Positions 7,203 through 8,997 of a DNA stretch of 8,997 nt are shown piece by piece (within the stretch, counting starts at the first letter, position 1; the number at the start of each line of letters is the position of its first letter). The stretch is from positions 1-8,997 of the forward strand of contig JASFRI010000167.1 in assembly GCA_050115015.1 (NCBI GenBank), written 5' to 3'. Origin of the DNA: JASFRI01 sp050115015. Its GTDB lineage: Bacteria > Acidobacteriota > Polarisedimenticolia > CBDVAL01. Under the pieces are notes generated by a model. It was not told the origin of the DNA, did no database searches, and saw nothing but the letters and a program-made list of their open reading frames with translations. The position numbers were made by a program, and so were the translations under genes.

Positions 7203-7507
7203 CGGTGGTCCCCATGGAGCACGGGCTGCTGCTCGCGGCGGTGCTGTTCGCCCTCGGCGTCGTCGGGCTGCTGGTGCGCCGTAACGTCCTGTTCCTGCTC
7301 ATGTCCGTCGAGGTGATGCTGAACGCCGCCGGGCTCGCCCTCGTCGCCGCTGGCTCGGGATGGGGACAGCCGGATGGCCAGATCCTCTTCCTGTTCGTCC
7401 TGGTCATGGCCGGCGCGGAGGTGGCCGTGGGGCTGGCGCTGGTCCTGCGCCTCGTCGCCCTGCGGAAGTCCCTCGACGCCGACGCGGCCAGCGAGATGCG
7501 GGGGTGA
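7199..7507 (+). CDS. nuoK: NADH-quinone oxidoreductase subunit K (ND4L type, membrane)
   Basis: This three-helix membrane subunit carries two buried glutamates that link NuoH/NuoJ to the antiporter-like subunits. It has 102 residues (E. coli 100). E38 (SVEVMLNA) and E74 (GAEVAVGLAL) correspond to E. coli E36 and E72. GSGWGQPDGQ is the conserved loop, and the tail ends in SEMRG exactly as in E. coli. The ATG at 7199 overlaps nuoJ by four bases and has GGAGAGGG at 7188-7195. An in-frame GTG at 7205 would give exactly the E. coli length but is less well placed for the ribosome site. The TGA stop (7505-7507) lies inside the probable ribosome site of nuoL. Confidence 0.96.
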   Translation: MTVVPMEHGLLLAAVLFALGVVGLLVRRNVLFLLMSVEVMLNAAGLALVAAGSGWGQPDGQILFLFVLVMAGAEVAVGLALVLRLVALRKSLDADAASEMRG

Positions 7508-7508
7508 T
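7500..7508 (+). promoter_or_regulatory. Ribosome binding site of nuoL overlapping the nuoK stop
   Basis: GGGGGTGAT differs from GGAGGTGAT by one base and contains the TGA stop of nuoK. It ends three bases before the GTG at 7512, the core being seven bases away. It supports GTG as the nuoL start. The ATG at 7507 that it also contains reads ATG-CGG-TGA and is not in the nuoL frame. Confidence 0.5.
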
Positions 7509-7511
7509 GCG

Positions 7512-8997
7512 GTGACCGCGCTCCTGGGGGCGATCCCCGCGGTGCCGCTGGCGGGGGCCCTGATCCTGGCGCTGGGGGGAGCCCGCTGGAGCCGCAGGGG
7601 GATCGGGCTCCTCGGTGCGGGGTCCGTGACGGTGGCGGCGATCCTCGGTCTGCTGGCGGGCATCCCGCTCCTGCGGGAGCCCGGCACCGTCCTGCAGCAG
7701 CACCTCGGGACCTGGATCCAGGTCGGCGGCCTCGACGTCGAATTCACCCTCCGTCTCGATTCCCTGTCGCTGGTGATGGTGCTCGTGGTGACCGGCGTGG
7801 GCGCGCTGATCCACATCTACTCCGTGGCCTTCATGCGCGACGACGAGGCGTACGGCCGCTTCTTCGCGACGATGAACCTCTTCGTCGGGTCGATGCTCGT
7901 GCTGGTGCTGGCCGGGGACCTGCTCCTGCTCTACCTCGGCTGGGAGGGGGTGGGGCTGTGCAGCTACCTGCTCATCGGCTTCTGGTACCGCCGGGCGGCG
8001 GCGGGACGCGCCGCCCGCAAGGCGTTCCTCGTCACCCGGGTCGGGGACACCGCGCTGGCGGTGGCCCTGTTCCTGCTGTTCCACGCCTTCGGCACGCTGC
8101 GGATCCGGGAGATCGCCGAGCGGGCGCCGGAAGCATGGGCGGCCGGCTCCCCGGTGGCGGTGGCGGCCGCCGCCCTCCTGCTGCTCGGGGCGGTGGGGAA
8201 GTCCGCGCAGCTCCCGCTGCAGGTCTGGCTGCCGGACGCCATGGAGGGGCCGACACCGACCAGCGCGCTGATCCACGCGGCGACGATGGTGACCGCGGGG
8301 GTCTACCTGATCGCCCGTCTGCACGTTCTCTTCAGCCTCGCCCCGGCCGTCCAGCACGTCGTCGCCGGGATCGGGGCGGCCACCCTACTGCTCGCGGGCT
8401 GCAGCGCCCTGGTCCAGCGGGACATCAAGCGGGTGCTGGCGTACTCCACGATCAGCCAGATCGGATACATGTTCCTCGCCCTGGGCGTGGGGGCAGGGAC
8501 CGCCGCCATGTTCCACCTGGTCACCCACGCGTTCTTCAAGGCGCTGCTGTTCCTGGTCGCCGGCTGCGTGATCCTCGCCGTGCACGAGGAGCACGACATC
8601 TTCCGCATGGGCGGGCTGCGGCGGCGGATGCCGCTGGTCTTCTGGTGCGCCTTCATCGGGGGGTCGGCCCTGGCGGGGCTCCCGCTGGTCACAGCCGGCT
8701 TCTACAGCAAGGGGCGCATCCTGTGGGACACCCTGGCGTCGCCCGCGGGAGGGCCGGGTCTCTGGCTGGCCGGCCTGGCGGGCGTCGTCCTGACGGCCCT
8801 CTACACCTACCGCTGGCTGTTCGTCGTCTTCCTGGGGACCGGTTCCGAGGACGCGGCACCTTCCCGGGAAGCCCTCCTCCTCGTCCCCGTGGTGGCCCTG
8901 GGCGTCCTCTCGCTGGTGGGGGGCTTCCTGGAGCTGCCGCCGTACCTCGGCAACGTGACGCTGCTGTCCGACCTGCTACGCCCGGTCCTGCCGGCGG
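7512..8997 (+). CDS. nuoL: NADH-quinone oxidoreductase subunit L (ND5 type, antiporter-like), 3' partial
   Basis: This is the distal antiporter-like proton-pumping subunit of the membrane arm. The frame stays open from GTG 7512 to the window edge, giving 495 residues plus one base; E. coli NuoL has 613, so the last helices and the long lateral helix are missing. Channel residues sit one higher than in E. coli: E145 (YLGWEGVGLCSYLL), D179 (TRVGD), K230 (AVGKSAQLPLQ) and K400 (TAGFYSK). Also present are PTPTSALIHAATMVTAGVYLI, VQRDIKRVLAYSTISQIGYM, and FHLVTHAFFKALLF with its two His and Lys. The GTG start is supported by this one-residue offset and by the ribosome site across the nuoK stop. The odd feature is G401-R402 immediately after K400, where the E. 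coli protein has Asp-Glu and human ND5 has Asp-His. nuoM and nuoN would be expected downstream. Confidence 0.95.
   Translation, partial: MTALLGAIPAVPLAGALILALGGARWSRRGIGLLGAGSVTVAAILGLLAGIPLLREPGTVLQQHLGTWIQVGGLDVEFTLRLDSLSLVMVLVVTGVGALIHIYSVAFMRDDEAYGRFFATMNLFVGSMLVLVLAGDLLLLYLGWEGVGLCSYLLIGFWYRRAAAGRAARKAFLVTRVGDTALAVALFLLFHAFGTLRIREIAERAPEAWAAGSPVAVAAAALLLLGAVGKSAQLPLQVWLPDAMEGPTPTSALIHAATMVTAGVYLIARLHVLFSLAPAVQHVVAGIGAATLLLAGCSALVQRDIKRVLAYSTISQIGYMFLALGVGAGTAAMFHLVTHAFFKALLFLVAGCVILAVHEEHDIFRMGGLRRRMPLVFWCAFIGGSALAGLPLVTAGFYSKGRILWDTLASPAGGPGLWLAGLAGVVLTALYTYRWLFVVFLGTGSEDAAPSREALLLVPVVALGVLSLVGGFLELPPYLGNVTLLSDLLRPVLPA

Noticed and set aside
7404..8357. Minus-strand open frame of 317 codons opposite nuoK and nuoL
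   Set aside because: It has an Arg/Gln/Pro/His-rich sequence typical of the antisense of membrane protein genes and overlaps well-supported nuoL coding sequence.
1..8997. A novel system, mobile element, CRISPR array or hidden RNA gene
   Set aside because: The window is continuous complex I coding sequence with gaps of at most 34 bases. I saw no repeats, inverted repeats, transposase or tRNA-like segments on either strand.

Overview
The window is a GC-rich segment, with G or C at most third codon positions, lying wholly inside one operon on the + strand. That operon encodes respiratory complex I (proton-pumping NADH:quinone oxidoreductase). Nine genes follow in canonical order: the end of nuoD (or of a fused nuoCD), then nuoE, nuoF, nuoG, nuoH, nuoI, nuoJ, nuoK and the first four-fifths or so of nuoL. 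Both edges cut genes. Essentially every base is coding; the longest gap between genes is 34 bases. I see no internal promoter, terminator, RNA gene, repeat, mobile element or CRISPR array.

Layout: positions 1-5169 encode the peripheral arm. NuoE/F/G form the NADH-oxidising module, with FMN and clusters N1a, N3, N1b, N5, N4 and N7; NuoD and NuoI link it to the quinone site. Positions 5166-8997 are mainly membrane arm (NuoH, J, K, L), interrupted by the ferredoxin-like NuoI with N6a/N6b. Genes are separated by 0-34 bases or overlap by 4 (nuoG/nuoH, nuoJ/nuoK), so translational coupling throughout is likely. Electrons would pass NADH to FMN to the Fe-S chain to quinone at the NuoD/NuoH/NuoI junction, and the energy would drive proton transfer through NuoH, J, K and L.

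The proteins resemble the Escherichia coli form of complex I, judged from remembered E. coli sequences. NuoG has E. coli spacing of all its cluster ligands, including the N7 cysteines at the same residue numbers (228, 231, 235, 263), and keeps the long C-terminal insertion with its HRYSGRTAMRA segment. NuoI, NuoK and NuoD end in near-identical tails. GC content, GTG starts and overall divergence argue against an enteric host. A GC-rich bacterium from another phylum or class carrying an E. coli-type nuo operon (for example an acidobacterium, a deltaproteobacterial lineage or a GC-rich gammaproteobacterium) is plausible, but I cannot fix the taxon.

This is a housekeeping energy operon, not an undescribed system. 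The points worth a second look are small: a Gly-Arg pair replacing the normally conserved acidic residue(s) after the terminal proton-channel lysine of NuoL, a Trp replacing the usual Arg next to the N3 cysteines of NuoF, and a 14-codon open frame bridging nuoH to nuoI.
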